Origin: Pyxidicoccus parkwaysis
Lineage (GTDB): Bacteria; Myxococcota; Myxococcia; Myxococcales; Myxococcaceae
Direction: 5' to 3'
Length of the DNA: 64,000 nucleotides
NCBI RefSeq assembly: GCF_017301735.1
Contig: NZ_CP071090.1
Location: forward strand, 2,718,001 to 2,782,000
Positions 44,629 through 52,599 of the stretch are shown piece by piece. Under the pieces are notes generated by a model. The model made no database searches, was not told the DNA's origin, and saw only the letters and a list, made by a program, of their open reading frames with translations. Every line of letters begins with the position of its first letter. The first letter of the stretch is position 1. A program made the position numbers and the translations under genes.

Positions 44629-45549
44629 CTAGAAGAACACGTGCGTGAGGCGCGCGCCGACGAAGTTGCCCTTCGTGAGGCCCTTCGACGCGTAGATGTC
44701 CGGCTGGAACTGGAGCATGACGGTGGTCAGCTTCTCGATGCGCAGACCCATCGTCAGGCGCAGCGAGCTGACGGTCTGCTTCGGGGCGACCTCCGCCTCG
44801 CCCACGGGCGTGTCGATGGTGCGCTGCCCGTTCCGGTCGATGTAGAGCGCCGCGCCCGTGAAGAAGCTCTGGGACAGGTCCATGCCCGCCGCGAGCACGC
44901 CGCCGAGCGACGGTGACTGCTTCAGCGTCAGCTTCGCGACCTCCGTGCCCGCCACCACCGGGAACTCGTCGTTGTCACCGTGGATGCCCACGTTGACCAT
45001 CGCCTCCAGGGTGAAGGCCTTCAGGAAGCGCTGGCCCACCACGAGCTGCGGACGCACCGTCCACCGGTTGCTGCCGATGTTCAGGAACTTGCTGCTGTCG
45101 TAGCTGCCCACCGGAATGGTGACGTACGGCGTGAAGGCAAACCATGTATGCGTATTGGTCTCCGCGTCCTGGATGAGGCCATAGCCCACCGTGGGGATGT
45201 ACGTCAGGTCACCCACGCCCGACGCGCGGAGCGCCGTCTTGGGCGCCGCGGGCGACAGCGGGTTGGCCTGGAACACCGTCACGTCCACCACCGGCATGCT
45301 CACGTCGAAGGGCACAACCACCAGCCCGCTGCTGTGCTTGAGCACGTACGTGGCACGGAAGGCCGCCTGCGTCTGCGAGAAGTCACGCTCACCCGAGGCG
45401 GACGCATGGCGCAGGTACGTGTGGGCAATGACACTGCGGTTGGGCACGAAGAAGCCCGCCTCGTAGTCCCGGAAGTCCGCCTGTTGGGCCTGGGCGCCGG
45501 TCGCCGACACCAGAGATACGAACAGCACAGCGAGCAACACGCGATTCAT
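44629..45549 (-). CDS. Outer-membrane transporter-like protein (phenol MetA-type)
   Basis: 306-residue secreted protein. Signal peptide MNRVLLAVLFVSLVSATGAQA; the rest is a series of amphipathic beta segments ending in aromatic FVGARLTHVFF, as for an outer-membrane beta-barrel. The start and the motifs VGDLTYIPTVGYGL and FTPYVTIPVGSYDSS resemble the MetA-pathway-of-phenol-degradation transporter family. ATG at 45549 is preceded by GAGGAGA; the frame continues upstream into the LivM gene but only as a shadow. Last gene of the Liv operon, 44 bp after LivM. It probably lets the imported compound cross the outer membrane; the substrate may be aromatic or fatty, given the CoA ligase in the operon. 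Confidence 0.85.
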   Translation of the reverse strand: MNRVLLAVLFVSLVSATGAQAQQADFRDYEAGFFVPNRSVIAHTYLRHASASGERDFSQTQAAFRATYVLKHSSGLVVVPFDVSMPVVDVTVFQANPLSPAAPKTALRASGVGDLTYIPTVGYGLIQDAETNTHTWFAFTPYVTIPVGSYDSSKFLNIGSNRWTVRPQLVVGQRFLKAFTLEAMVNVGIHGDNDEFPVVAGTEVAKLTLKQSPSLGGVLAAGMDLSQSFFTGAALYIDRNGQRTIDTPVGEAEVAPKQTVSSLRLTMGLRIEKLTTVMLQFQPDIYASKGLTKGNFVGARLTHVFF

Positions 45550-45593
45550 GGTGAGTCTCCTCTGTGGGTCAATGACAGCTCTCGGGCCCCGCC

Positions 45594-46682
45594 TCAGTAG
45601 CGGAACGGCCACACCTGGAAGTACCGCTTGATTCGCAGCCACACGCCGAACAGCCCCATGGGCTCCAGCACCAGCACCAGCACCACCACGACGGACAGCA
45701 GCACCGTCGCCTGCTGCGCGGAGGTGAGCTGGTTGACGAGGGGTATGACGTGTCCCACCGACTCGGCGAGGGGGCTCAGGAAGGTGAAGGCCAGCGCGCC
45801 GCTCACCGCGCCGAACACCGTGCCCACCCCGCCGAGCACAATCATGGCGATGAACTGGATGGAGAGGTTCAAGTCGAACGGCGGCTCGACGGTGATGTAT
45901 TGCTGCTGGAAGGCGAACATCGCCCCGGCGATGCCCGCCAGGAACGAGGAGACGCCGAAGGACTGCAGCCGCGCCTGCGTCACCGCGACGCCGAGCACCT
46001 CCGCCGCGAGGTCCTGGTCCCTCACCGCCATCATCGCCCGGCCGCTGTTGGAGCGCTGCACGTTCTTCGTCAGCCACACCGTGCCGCCGGCCAGCAGCAG
46101 GAAGAGGAAGTACAGCTTCCGCTCGAAGGTGAGGACCACCGGCCCCACCACCCACGTGTCCCCCACTGAAGCCGCGCTGCCGTCCGCGCCGCGGAACCAC
46201 CAGTACATGGGCACCGACGTGCCGCTCAGCCCGTTCGTCACCTCCGGATACGCGAGCAGCACGTGCTGCGTGAGGAACACGAGCCCCAGCGTGACGATGG
46301 CCAGATACAGCCCGCGCAGCCGCAGCGCGAAGACGCCGATGACCACGCCGACGGTGGCGGACACCGCGCCCGCCAGGGGAAGGGCCAGCCAGAAGGGCCA
46401 GCCCCACTTCGAGCCCAGCGCCGCGACGGTGTACGCGCCCAGCGCGAGGAAGGCCGCGTGCCCCAGGCTGACCTGACCCGCGAAGCCGGTGAGCACCATC
46501 AGCGCCGCCGCGCCGACGATGGCCACCAGCCCCAGGTTGCCCACGGTGAGCCAGCGCTCGCTCGCCAGCCACGGGTAGCCCAGGGCCACGGCCAGTGTCA
46601 GCACCACGCCGGCCTTCTGCCACAGGTCGGGGAAGAGCTTCAGGTCGTCTTCGTAGCGGATGACGAGGGGGCGGGTTGGCAT
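45594..46682 (-). CDS. livM: ABC transporter permease, LivM family
   Basis: 362-residue inner-membrane permease of the hydrophobic amino-acid uptake (HAAT) family, about nine hydrophobic segments. Typical phrases: GFAGQVSLGHAAFLALGAY, LRLRGLYLAIVTLGL and IVLGGVGTVFGAVSGA, the last being the coupling loop for the ATPase. Pairs with the LivH protein encoded 19 bp upstream. Operon context with an acyl-CoA synthetase argues that the substrate need not be a branched-chain amino acid. Confidence 0.93.
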   Translation of the reverse strand: MPTRPLVIRYEDDLKLFPDLWQKAGVVLTLAVALGYPWLASERWLTVGNLGLVAIVGAAALMVLTGFAGQVSLGHAAFLALGAYTVAALGSKWGWPFWLALPLAGAVSATVGVVIGVFALRLRGLYLAIVTLGLVFLTQHVLLAYPEVTNGLSGTSVPMYWWFRGADGSAASVGDTWVVGPVVLTFERKLYFLFLLLAGGTVWLTKNVQRSNSGRAMMAVRDQDLAAEVLGVAVTQARLQSFGVSSFLAGIAGAMFAFQQQYITVEPPFDLNLSIQFIAMIVLGGVGTVFGAVSGALAFTFLSPLAESVGHVIPLVNQLTSAQQATVLLSVVVVLVLVLEPMGLFGVWLRIKRYFQVWPFRY

Positions 46683-46701
46683 GGCGTCGTCTCGCGGGCG
46701 T

Positions 46702-47595
46702 TCAGACCCGGCGCACCTCGTGCTCGCCCCACAGGCCGCGCGGCCGGAGCACGAGGAAGAGAATCATCGCGGCGTAGGGGAAGACGGCGTGGAAGTTGTG
46801 ACCGAAGGCGCCCAGGTGCGGGTTGACGTACGCCTGGGACAGCACCTCCAAGAGGCCCAGCATGAACGCGGCCACCACCGCGCCCACCACCGACTCCAGG
46901 CCTCCGACGATGATGGCCGGGAAGGCGCGCAGCGCCACGTAGCCCAGGTTGGAGTCCACCGAGCGCGGGAACATGCCCAGGAAGATGCCGGCCACCGCGG
47001 CCGTGGCCCCGGCGAGGAACCAGGTGAAGGCCAGCACCCGGCCTACCGGGATACCCAGTGCCAGCGACACCTCCTGGCTCTCGCTCGCCGCTCGCATCGC
47101 CACGCCCAGCGGTGTGCGCTGGACGAGCGCGTGCAGGAGGACGAGCACGGCCGCCGTCGCGCCCAGGGACACCAGCGAGGACAGGAGCACGGTGGCGTCG
47201 CCCACCTGCACCTCCGCCAGGGCGTCCCAGGGGGTGGGCATGCCGCGCGTGTCCGTGCCGAAGGCGATGACGATGCCCGCGCGTAGAAGCAACCCCAGGA
47301 ACAGCGTGAGGATGATGGTGGTGAAGACGGGGCGGCCCACCATGCGCCGGAGCACCGTGCGCTCCAGCAGCGCGGCGAGCCCGCCGGTGAGGCACGCGGC
47401 GGCGGCGAACGCCAGCCACCAGGGCAGCACCTCCACCAGCGCCGTCATCAGGAACGCGCCCAGGCTGAGCAACTCGCCGTGCGCGAAGTTGAAGAGCCGC
47501 GAGGCGCGGTACACCACCGAGAAGCCCAGCGCGACGAGCGCGTACGTCGCGCCCAAGGCCAGACCGGAGATGCTGAGCTGGAGCAACTGCGTCAT
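46702..47595 (-). CDS. livH: ABC transporter permease, LivH family
   Basis: 297-residue inner-membrane permease, about eight hydrophobic segments. LGATYALVALGFSVVYRASRLFNFAHGE and AFPAIIVGGLESVVGAVVAAF are diagnostic of LivH. The ATG overlaps the stop of the acyl-CoA synthetase gene (ATGA), so translation is coupled. Forms the membrane channel with LivM. Confidence 0.93.
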   Translation of the reverse strand: MTQLLQLSISGLALGATYALVALGFSVVYRASRLFNFAHGELLSLGAFLMTALVEVLPWWLAFAAAACLTGGLAALLERTVLRRMVGRPVFTTIILTLFLGLLLRAGIVIAFGTDTRGMPTPWDALAEVQVGDATVLLSSLVSLGATAAVLVLLHALVQRTPLGVAMRAASESQEVSLALGIPVGRVLAFTWFLAGATAAVAGIFLGMFPRSVDSNLGYVALRAFPAIIVGGLESVVGAVVAAFMLGLLEVLSQAYVNPHLGAFGHNFHAVFPYAAMILFLVLRPRGLWGEHEVRRV

Positions 47596-49412
47596 TCGCG
47601 TGTCCTCGCGTACATCTCTTCCACCAGGGGAGCGTGCAGCTCGAGCACCGCCTTGCGGCGGACCTTCAGGGACGCCGTCACCTCGCCCGCGTCCTGCGTC
47701 ATCTCTCGCGGGAGGAGCCGGAAGGTGCGCACCTGCTCGACGCGGGCGAGCCCCTCGTTGGCGCGCGCCACCTCCTCTTCAATCAGCTTCAGCACCTCGG
47801 GCCGCGTGGTGAGGTCCGTGTACGAGGTGAAGGCAATCCTCCGGCGCAGCGCCCAGTCGGACACCGTGTCCGCGTCGATTTGGATGAGCGCCGTGACGAA
47901 GGCCCGCCGGTCGCCAATGGCCACCGCCTCCTTGATGTACGGGCTGCTCTTCAGCGTGTTCTGGATGCGCTCGGGGGAGAGGTTCTTCCCGCCGGAGGTG
48001 ATGAGGATTTCGCGCTTGCGGCCGGTGATGCGCAGGTAGCCGTCCGCATCGATTTCGCCCACGTCGCCGGTGTGCAGCCACCCGTCGTCACCGCGCACCT
48101 CGGCGGTGGCCTCGCTCTTGTTGAGGTAGCCGAGGAAGACGTTGGAGCCGCGAATCAGCACCTCGCCGTCCTCGCCGAGTCTGCACTCCACGCCGGGCAC
48201 CGGACGGCCGACGGTGCCGATGCGCGTGGCGCCGGGGATGTTGAGGTGGCTGGTGCCCGCGCTCTCCGTCTGGCCGTAGCCCTCGTAGATGCGGATGCCC
48301 ACGCTGTCGAACCAGGTGATGATGTCGGGGGAAATCGGCGCCGCGCCGGAGATGGGGTAGCGGCAGCGGCGCAGGCCCAGCCGCTCTTGCAGCGGCCGGA
48401 AGACGAGCACGTCACCCGCGAACCAAGCGAGCCCGTCCCACCAGCGCCGCTGGCCGTTGCGCTCGCGCTCGCGGACCTGCGCGCCCAGCTTCGTGAAGGT
48501 GTTGAAGAGGGTGCGCTTGAGCCACGAGGCGTCGCGCATCTTCACCATGATGCTCGCGTGCATCTTCTCCCAGATGCGCGGCACGCCCAGGAACACCGTG
48601 GGGGAGACTTCCGCGACATCCGCCTGCACCGTCTCCAGCGCCTCGCCGAAGTGGACCTTCCCGCCCACCACCAGCGGCAACAGCAGGCTGAACAGCTTCT
48701 CCGCCACGTGGCACAGCGGCAGGTACGAGACGACGCTGTCCTCCGGCGTCAGGCCCATCTGCTCCACGAAGGTGGACGAGCCCTGGAGCATGTTGCGGCT
48801 GGACACCAGCGCGCCCTTCGGGTTGCCGGTGGTGCCGGACGTGTAGATGACCATGGCCGCGTCATCCGGGCTTCGCCGCGCGAGTTGCTCGCGGAGGAAG
48901 TCCGGCTCCCGCTCCACCAGTGCGCGGCCCTCCGCGATGAAGCGCTCCCACGTCGTCATCCGCGCGTCCTGAACGCCACGCAGGCCGCGCGGCTCGATGA
49001 CGACGACGTGCCGGACGGTGGGCGTCTCGGCGGCGACGGTGGCCACCTTGTCGTACTGTTCCTGGTCCTCGCAGATGACGACGGTGCAGCGCGCGTCGTT
49101 GAGGATGTACGCGACGTCCGGGGGCGGGTTCGTCTGGTAGATGCCCACCGTGCGCGCGCCCAATACCTGCGTGCCCAGGTCCGCGAAGAGCCACTCCGGC
49201 CGGTTGTCGCTGAGGATGGCGACGGAGTCCCCCGCGCGCACGCCCAGCTCCCACAGCATGCGGGCCACGTGGCCCACGCACTCCAGGTACTCGCGGAAGG
49301 ACAGCTCCCGCCAGATGCCCAGCCGCTTCTCGCGGATGGCCACCGCGTCGGGACGCTCCTCCGCGTGCTTCCAGAGCTGCGCGGGAAGGCTCATGGGAAG
49401 GGCCGCGCTCAT
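47592..49412 (-). CDS. Long-chain acyl-CoA synthetase (AMP-binding)
   Basis: 606-residue AMP-forming CoA ligase, converting a carboxylic acid to its CoA thioester. Motifs: VIYTSGTTGNPKGAL (P-loop, about 185), YGQTESAG (about 345), TGDVGEIDADGYL and GRKREILITSGGKNLSP. The overall form is that of FadD15/long-chain AMP-dependent synthetases. ATG at 49412 forms an ATGA overlap with the stop of the LivG gene; the stop forms another ATGA with LivH. Placement inside the importer operon suggests vectorial capture: the acid is brought in and trapped as CoA ester. Chain length cannot be read from sequence. Confidence 0.93.
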   Translation of the reverse strand: MSAALPMSLPAQLWKHAEERPDAVAIREKRLGIWRELSFREYLECVGHVARMLWELGVRAGDSVAILSDNRPEWLFADLGTQVLGARTVGIYQTNPPPDVAYILNDARCTVVICEDQEQYDKVATVAAETPTVRHVVVIEPRGLRGVQDARMTTWERFIAEGRALVEREPDFLREQLARRSPDDAAMVIYTSGTTGNPKGALVSSRNMLQGSSTFVEQMGLTPEDSVVSYLPLCHVAEKLFSLLLPLVVGGKVHFGEALETVQADVAEVSPTVFLGVPRIWEKMHASIMVKMRDASWLKRTLFNTFTKLGAQVRERERNGQRRWWDGLAWFAGDVLVFRPLQERLGLRRCRYPISGAAPISPDIITWFDSVGIRIYEGYGQTESAGTSHLNIPGATRIGTVGRPVPGVECRLGEDGEVLIRGSNVFLGYLNKSEATAEVRGDDGWLHTGDVGEIDADGYLRITGRKREILITSGGKNLSPERIQNTLKSSPYIKEAVAIGDRRAFVTALIQIDADTVSDWALRRRIAFTSYTDLTTRPEVLKLIEEEVARANEGLARVEQVRTFRLLPREMTQDAGEVTASLKVRRKAVLELHAPLVEEMYARTRE

Positions 49413-50179
49413 GCCGCCACCGTCCCGCCCACGTAGGCGCTCAGCACGCGCGTGTCGTTGCGCAGCGTGGACGGCGGCCCGTTGGCAATCACCCGGCCCC
49501 GGTCCAGCACCGTCACCTGCGTGGCCAGGTCCATCACGAAGCGCAGCTCGTGGCCGATGAGCACCTGCGTCACCCCCAGCTCGTGCCGGAGGTCGAGGAG
49601 GAAGTTGGCCATGTCCTCGGTCTCCTCCTGGTTGAGGCCCGCGGTGGGCTCGTCCAGGAGCAGCAGCCTGGGCTCCATGCACAGCGCGCGGCCCAGCTCC
49701 ACGCGCTTGCGGATGCCGTAGGGGAGCACCGCCACGGGCATCCACCGGAAGTGCTCCAGGCTGAGGAAGTCGATGACCTCCTCGGCCTTCTCGCGGTGCC
49801 GCACCTCCTCCGCGCGCGCGCCGCGCGTCCAGAAGAGGTTGCCCATGAGGCCCGTCCGGTAGCGCTGGTGCCGGCCGAGCAGGAGGTTCTCCAGCACGGT
49901 GAGGTGCTCGAAGAGCGCGAGGTTCTGGAACATGCGGGCCACGCCGAGCCGCGCAATCTCCGTGGGCTCCACGCCGGCCAGCTCCCGGCCGTCCAGCTTC
50001 ACGCGGCCCTCCATGTGCCGGTGGATGCCGCTGATGCAGTTGAAGAGGCTGCTCTTGCCGGCGCCATTGGGGCCGATGACGGCGTGCAGCGCTCCCGCCT
50101 CGATGGAGAACGACACGCCGTCCAGCGCCCGCACGCCGGAGAAGGAGAGGCCTACGTTGTCGAGCTCGAGCAGTGCCAT
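49409..50179 (-). CDS. livG: ABC transporter ATP-binding protein, LivG family
   Basis: 256-residue ATPase. Walker A GPNGAGKSS, Q-loop FQNLALFEHLTV, degenerate LivG-type signature LPYGIRKRVELGRAL, Walker B LLLLDEP, H-loop GHELRFVM (Glu where Asp is usual in this family). Good ribosome-binding site GAGGAGAGG before ATG. Powers LivHM together with LivF, encoded 8 bp upstream. Confidence 0.94.
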   Translation of the reverse strand: MALLELDNVGLSFSGVRALDGVSFSIEAGALHAVIGPNGAGKSSLFNCISGIHRHMEGRVKLDGRELAGVEPTEIARLGVARMFQNLALFEHLTVLENLLLGRHQRYRTGLMGNLFWTRGARAEEVRHREKAEEVIDFLSLEHFRWMPVAVLPYGIRKRVELGRALCMEPRLLLLDEPTAGLNQEETEDMANFLLDLRHELGVTQVLIGHELRFVMDLATQVTVLDRGRVIANGPPSTLRNDTRVLSAYVGGTVAA

Positions 50180-50187
50180 GCCTCTCC

Positions 50188-50994
50188 TCAGGACAACCAG
50201 CGGCGCTTGCGGCGGTAGCGCTTCAGCTCGTGGTAGCCGCGTTGACCTTCGCGTCCGAAGCCCAGGTAGAACTCCTGCACGTCCGGGTCGTCCCGCAGTC
50301 GCTCCGCGGGGCCGTCCAGCACCACCTTCCCCGTCTCCAGCACGTAGCCGTACGTCGCCAGCTGCAGCGCCACCCGCGCGTTCTGCTCGACGAGGAGCAC
50401 GGAGACGCCCTCGGCGGCGATGCGCTGAATCAGCTCCGACACCTCGCCCACCGCCTTCGGCGAAAGCCCGAGGAAGGGCTCGTCCAGCAGCAGCACGCGA
50501 GGCCGCCGCATCAGCCCGCGACAGATGGCCAGGACCTGCTGCTCGCCGCCGGACAGGTAGCCCGCCTGCTGCTTCCGCCGCTCGCGCAGGAGGGGGAAGC
50601 GGGCGTAGGCGGACTCGACGAGCTCCGCGCGCGCCTTTGCGCCCATGCCGAAGCCGCCAGCGAGGAGGTTGTCCTCCACGGACAGCTCTCCGAGGATGCG
50701 CCGGCCCTCGAGAATCTGCACCACGCCCTCGCGCACCCGTGCGTCCGCGGGCAGCCGGAGCAAGTCATTGCCGGACAGCTCCACCGTGCCCTTGGTGATG
50801 GCGCCGTCGTGCAAATCCAACAGGCCGCTGATGGCGCGCAGCGCGGTCGACTTCCCGGCGCCGTTGGGGCCCAGCAGGGCAACGACGCCCTGCCGTGGCA
50901 CCTCCAGGGAGATTCCCCGGAGGGCCCGCACCACCGAGTGGTAGACGACCTGGAGGTTCTTGACCTGGAGGAGGGGAGGACTACTTGCTGTCAT
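50188..50994 (-). CDS. livF: ABC transporter ATP-binding protein, LivF family
   Basis: 268-residue ATPase. Walker A GPNGAGKST, signature YLSGGEQQVLAICRGL, Walker B VLLLDEPFLGLSP, H-loop VEQNAR. It carries a basic C-terminal tail (YHELKRYRRKRRWLS) longer than classical LivF. Its start overlaps the end of the binding-protein gene by 14 bp. Confidence 0.94.
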   Translation of the reverse strand: MTASSPPLLQVKNLQVVYHSVVRALRGISLEVPRQGVVALLGPNGAGKSTALRAISGLLDLHDGAITKGTVELSGNDLLRLPADARVREGVVQILEGRRILGELSVEDNLLAGGFGMGAKARAELVESAYARFPLLRERRKQQAGYLSGGEQQVLAICRGLMRRPRVLLLDEPFLGLSPKAVGEVSELIQRIAAEGVSVLLVEQNARVALQLATYGYVLETGKVVLDGPAERLRDDPDVQEFYLGFGREGQRGYHELKRYRRKRRWLS

Positions 50995-52276
50995 CGGCGG
51001 CCTTGGCGGAAGAGGCGTCCAGCGCCTTGGGCTTCGCGTAGCCGGAGACGACCTGCCAGGTGCCCTGGTCCATCACCGGCTTGAGCACGCGCACGGAGAC
51101 GGCCGTCTCGTAGGGGAACTTCGAGAAGTCGATGGGCTCCGCCGCCATGCCGCGTGCGGTGGTGTTGAGGCCCTTGAGCGCCTTCAGGTAGCCGGCGCGC
51201 GTGACGTCCTTCGCCTCAATCGCCTTCTTCAGCGCCTCCACCTGGACGAGTCCCTGCACGTAGGACGACAGCGTGTAGAAGTCCTTCGGCACGTCCGGGT
51301 GCCGAGCGTGCAGCGCGAGGAACTCCTTCATGCCCGGCACGTCGTCGCCCCAGTAGGTGAGGCCGGTGGCCCAGTAGAAGTTGGTGAAGACGGCGGCGGG
51401 AATCACCTTGGGGTCGAAGAAGCGGTCCACCCACGCGGGCGTCTGGCCCACCCAGTTGGGCATGTACTTGAGCTGCGCGGCCGTGCCGAGGATGGGGCCC
51501 GACGCGCTGGGCAGCACGGTGAGCAGCACGTAGTTGGCGCCGGACTGCTTGAGCGCGGTGACGATGGCGGCGAAGTCCTTCTGGCCCGGAGCCACCGTCT
51601 GCTGCGAGACGACGGTGACACCGTGGTGCTTCGCGGCCTCCGTCCAGCCGTCGATGCCGTCCTTCCCGAAGTCATCCCCCTGGTAGACGATGGCGGCCTT
51701 CACCTTGTCCGCGCCGCCCGCGTGCTCCACGGCCCAGTCCATGGCCCGCATCGCCTCCAGCTTGTAGGAGGCGCCAATGGGCGGCGTGTACGGGTTGCGC
51801 GCCATCTCCGAGGACTGCGACGCGGGGAAGCACACCACGCCGTCCGCCGCCAGCTTGTCGCGCAGGGGCAGGGTGTTGGGCGTGCCGAAGCTGGTGCCGA
51901 GGAAGAGGATGCGGTCGTGGATGTCGCTGTACGCCTGCACCGCGTTCTGCGGGTTGTAGGCGTGGTCCTTCTCCACCAACTCCAGCTTCCAGCCCTCGGG
52001 GAGCAGTCCGCTGTTGCCGGCGTTCACCTGGCTGACGAGGAGCCGCTTGCCGGCGGCGAATGGCTTGCCAATGGCAGCCCCGGGGCCGCTCTCGTCATTG
52101 AGCGTGCCGATGTAGACGACCTTGTGCTCCAGGTCGACGCCCTTGTCTGTCTTGATGTCCGAGACAGGCTGTGACTGCGATTGCGAGCCTTCAGGCTTCG
52201 GCGTCGCGGGTTCTTCCTTCTTGCACGCAGTCAACCCGAGAGCCGCCGCCATGAGCCCGAGCACGAGCCGTCGCAT
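50981..52276 (-). CDS. Substrate-binding lipoprotein, LivK/Peripla_BP_6 family
   Basis: 431-residue extracytoplasmic binding protein with lipoprotein signal MRRLVLGLMAAALGLTAC, so membrane-anchored. Two-lobed type I periplasmic fold is indicated by YIGTLNDESGPGAAIGKPFAAG, AIVYQGDDFGKDGIDGW and SGANYVLLTVLPSASGPIL. First gene of the importer operon, with GGGGAGG before the ATG. Ligand unknown; the operon contains a CoA ligase, so a carboxylic acid is a reasonable guess. Confidence 0.93.
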   Translation of the reverse strand: MRRLVLGLMAAALGLTACKKEEPATPKPEGSQSQSQPVSDIKTDKGVDLEHKVVYIGTLNDESGPGAAIGKPFAAGKRLLVSQVNAGNSGLLPEGWKLELVEKDHAYNPQNAVQAYSDIHDRILFLGTSFGTPNTLPLRDKLAADGVVCFPASQSSEMARNPYTPPIGASYKLEAMRAMDWAVEHAGGADKVKAAIVYQGDDFGKDGIDGWTEAAKHHGVTVVSQQTVAPGQKDFAAIVTALKQSGANYVLLTVLPSASGPILGTAAQLKYMPNWVGQTPAWVDRFFDPKVIPAAVFTNFYWATGLTYWGDDVPGMKEFLALHARHPDVPKDFYTLSSYVQGLVQVEALKKAIEAKDVTRAGYLKALKGLNTTARGMAAEPIDFSKFPYETAVSVRVLKPVMDQGTWQVVSGYAKPKALDASSAKAADDSK

Positions 52277-52599
52277 CGCATCCTCCCCGTTGGATTTGGT
52301 GGCGGCAGCAATGCCACAGCTTCAAGTCTGTGAAAAGGTATCGCCGAATATTTTGATGACTGTGTTTCGCAGGGCGGAACATGAGAGGGATTTCATTGGC
52401 TGTGTTTTGCAGAGCGGAACAAACAATCGATGACACGATGCGCCAGCAACCCGGTTGCATTTGAGCGGATGCCGCGAAGTTGGAAAATCACGCCGACGCC
52501 GCCACGCGACTTGCCGCGTTGGGGGCAGTGGGGGTGACTTCGCGGGATGGGCGCGGGCCTGTGGTGGGCCCGGGGCACCCGGGGCATCATCCCGCCCCC
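52277..52599. promoter_or_regulatory. Divergent control region between Liv operon and carboxyltransferase gene
   Basis: 323 bp without a gene. The Liv-proximal half (52300-52440) is AT-rich and contains the two repeated palindromic sites described separately. The carboxyltransferase-proximal half is GC-rich, with no recognisable motif. Confidence 0.5.
52361..52421. promoter_or_regulatory. Two 21-bp direct repeats, each a near-palindrome, 40 bp apart
   Basis: 52361-52381 and 52401-52421 match at 19 of 21 positions. Within each, 19 bp form a dyad: TGTTTCGC-AGG-GCGGAACA (52363-52381, 7 of 8 pairs) and TGTTTTGC-AGA-GCGGAACA (52403-52421, 6 of 8 pairs). The 40-bp period puts both on the same face of the helix. 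Position 85-145 bp before the binding-protein start suits operators or activator sites of a dimeric regulator, for example a TetR-type sensor of acyl-CoA; the regulator is not in the window. Confidence 0.65.

Noticed and set aside
45550-46623. Fusion of the outer-membrane protein with an upstream domain
   Set aside because: The frame continues upstream, but the part before 45549 is the shadow of LivM; a signal peptide and ribosome-binding site mark the true start.
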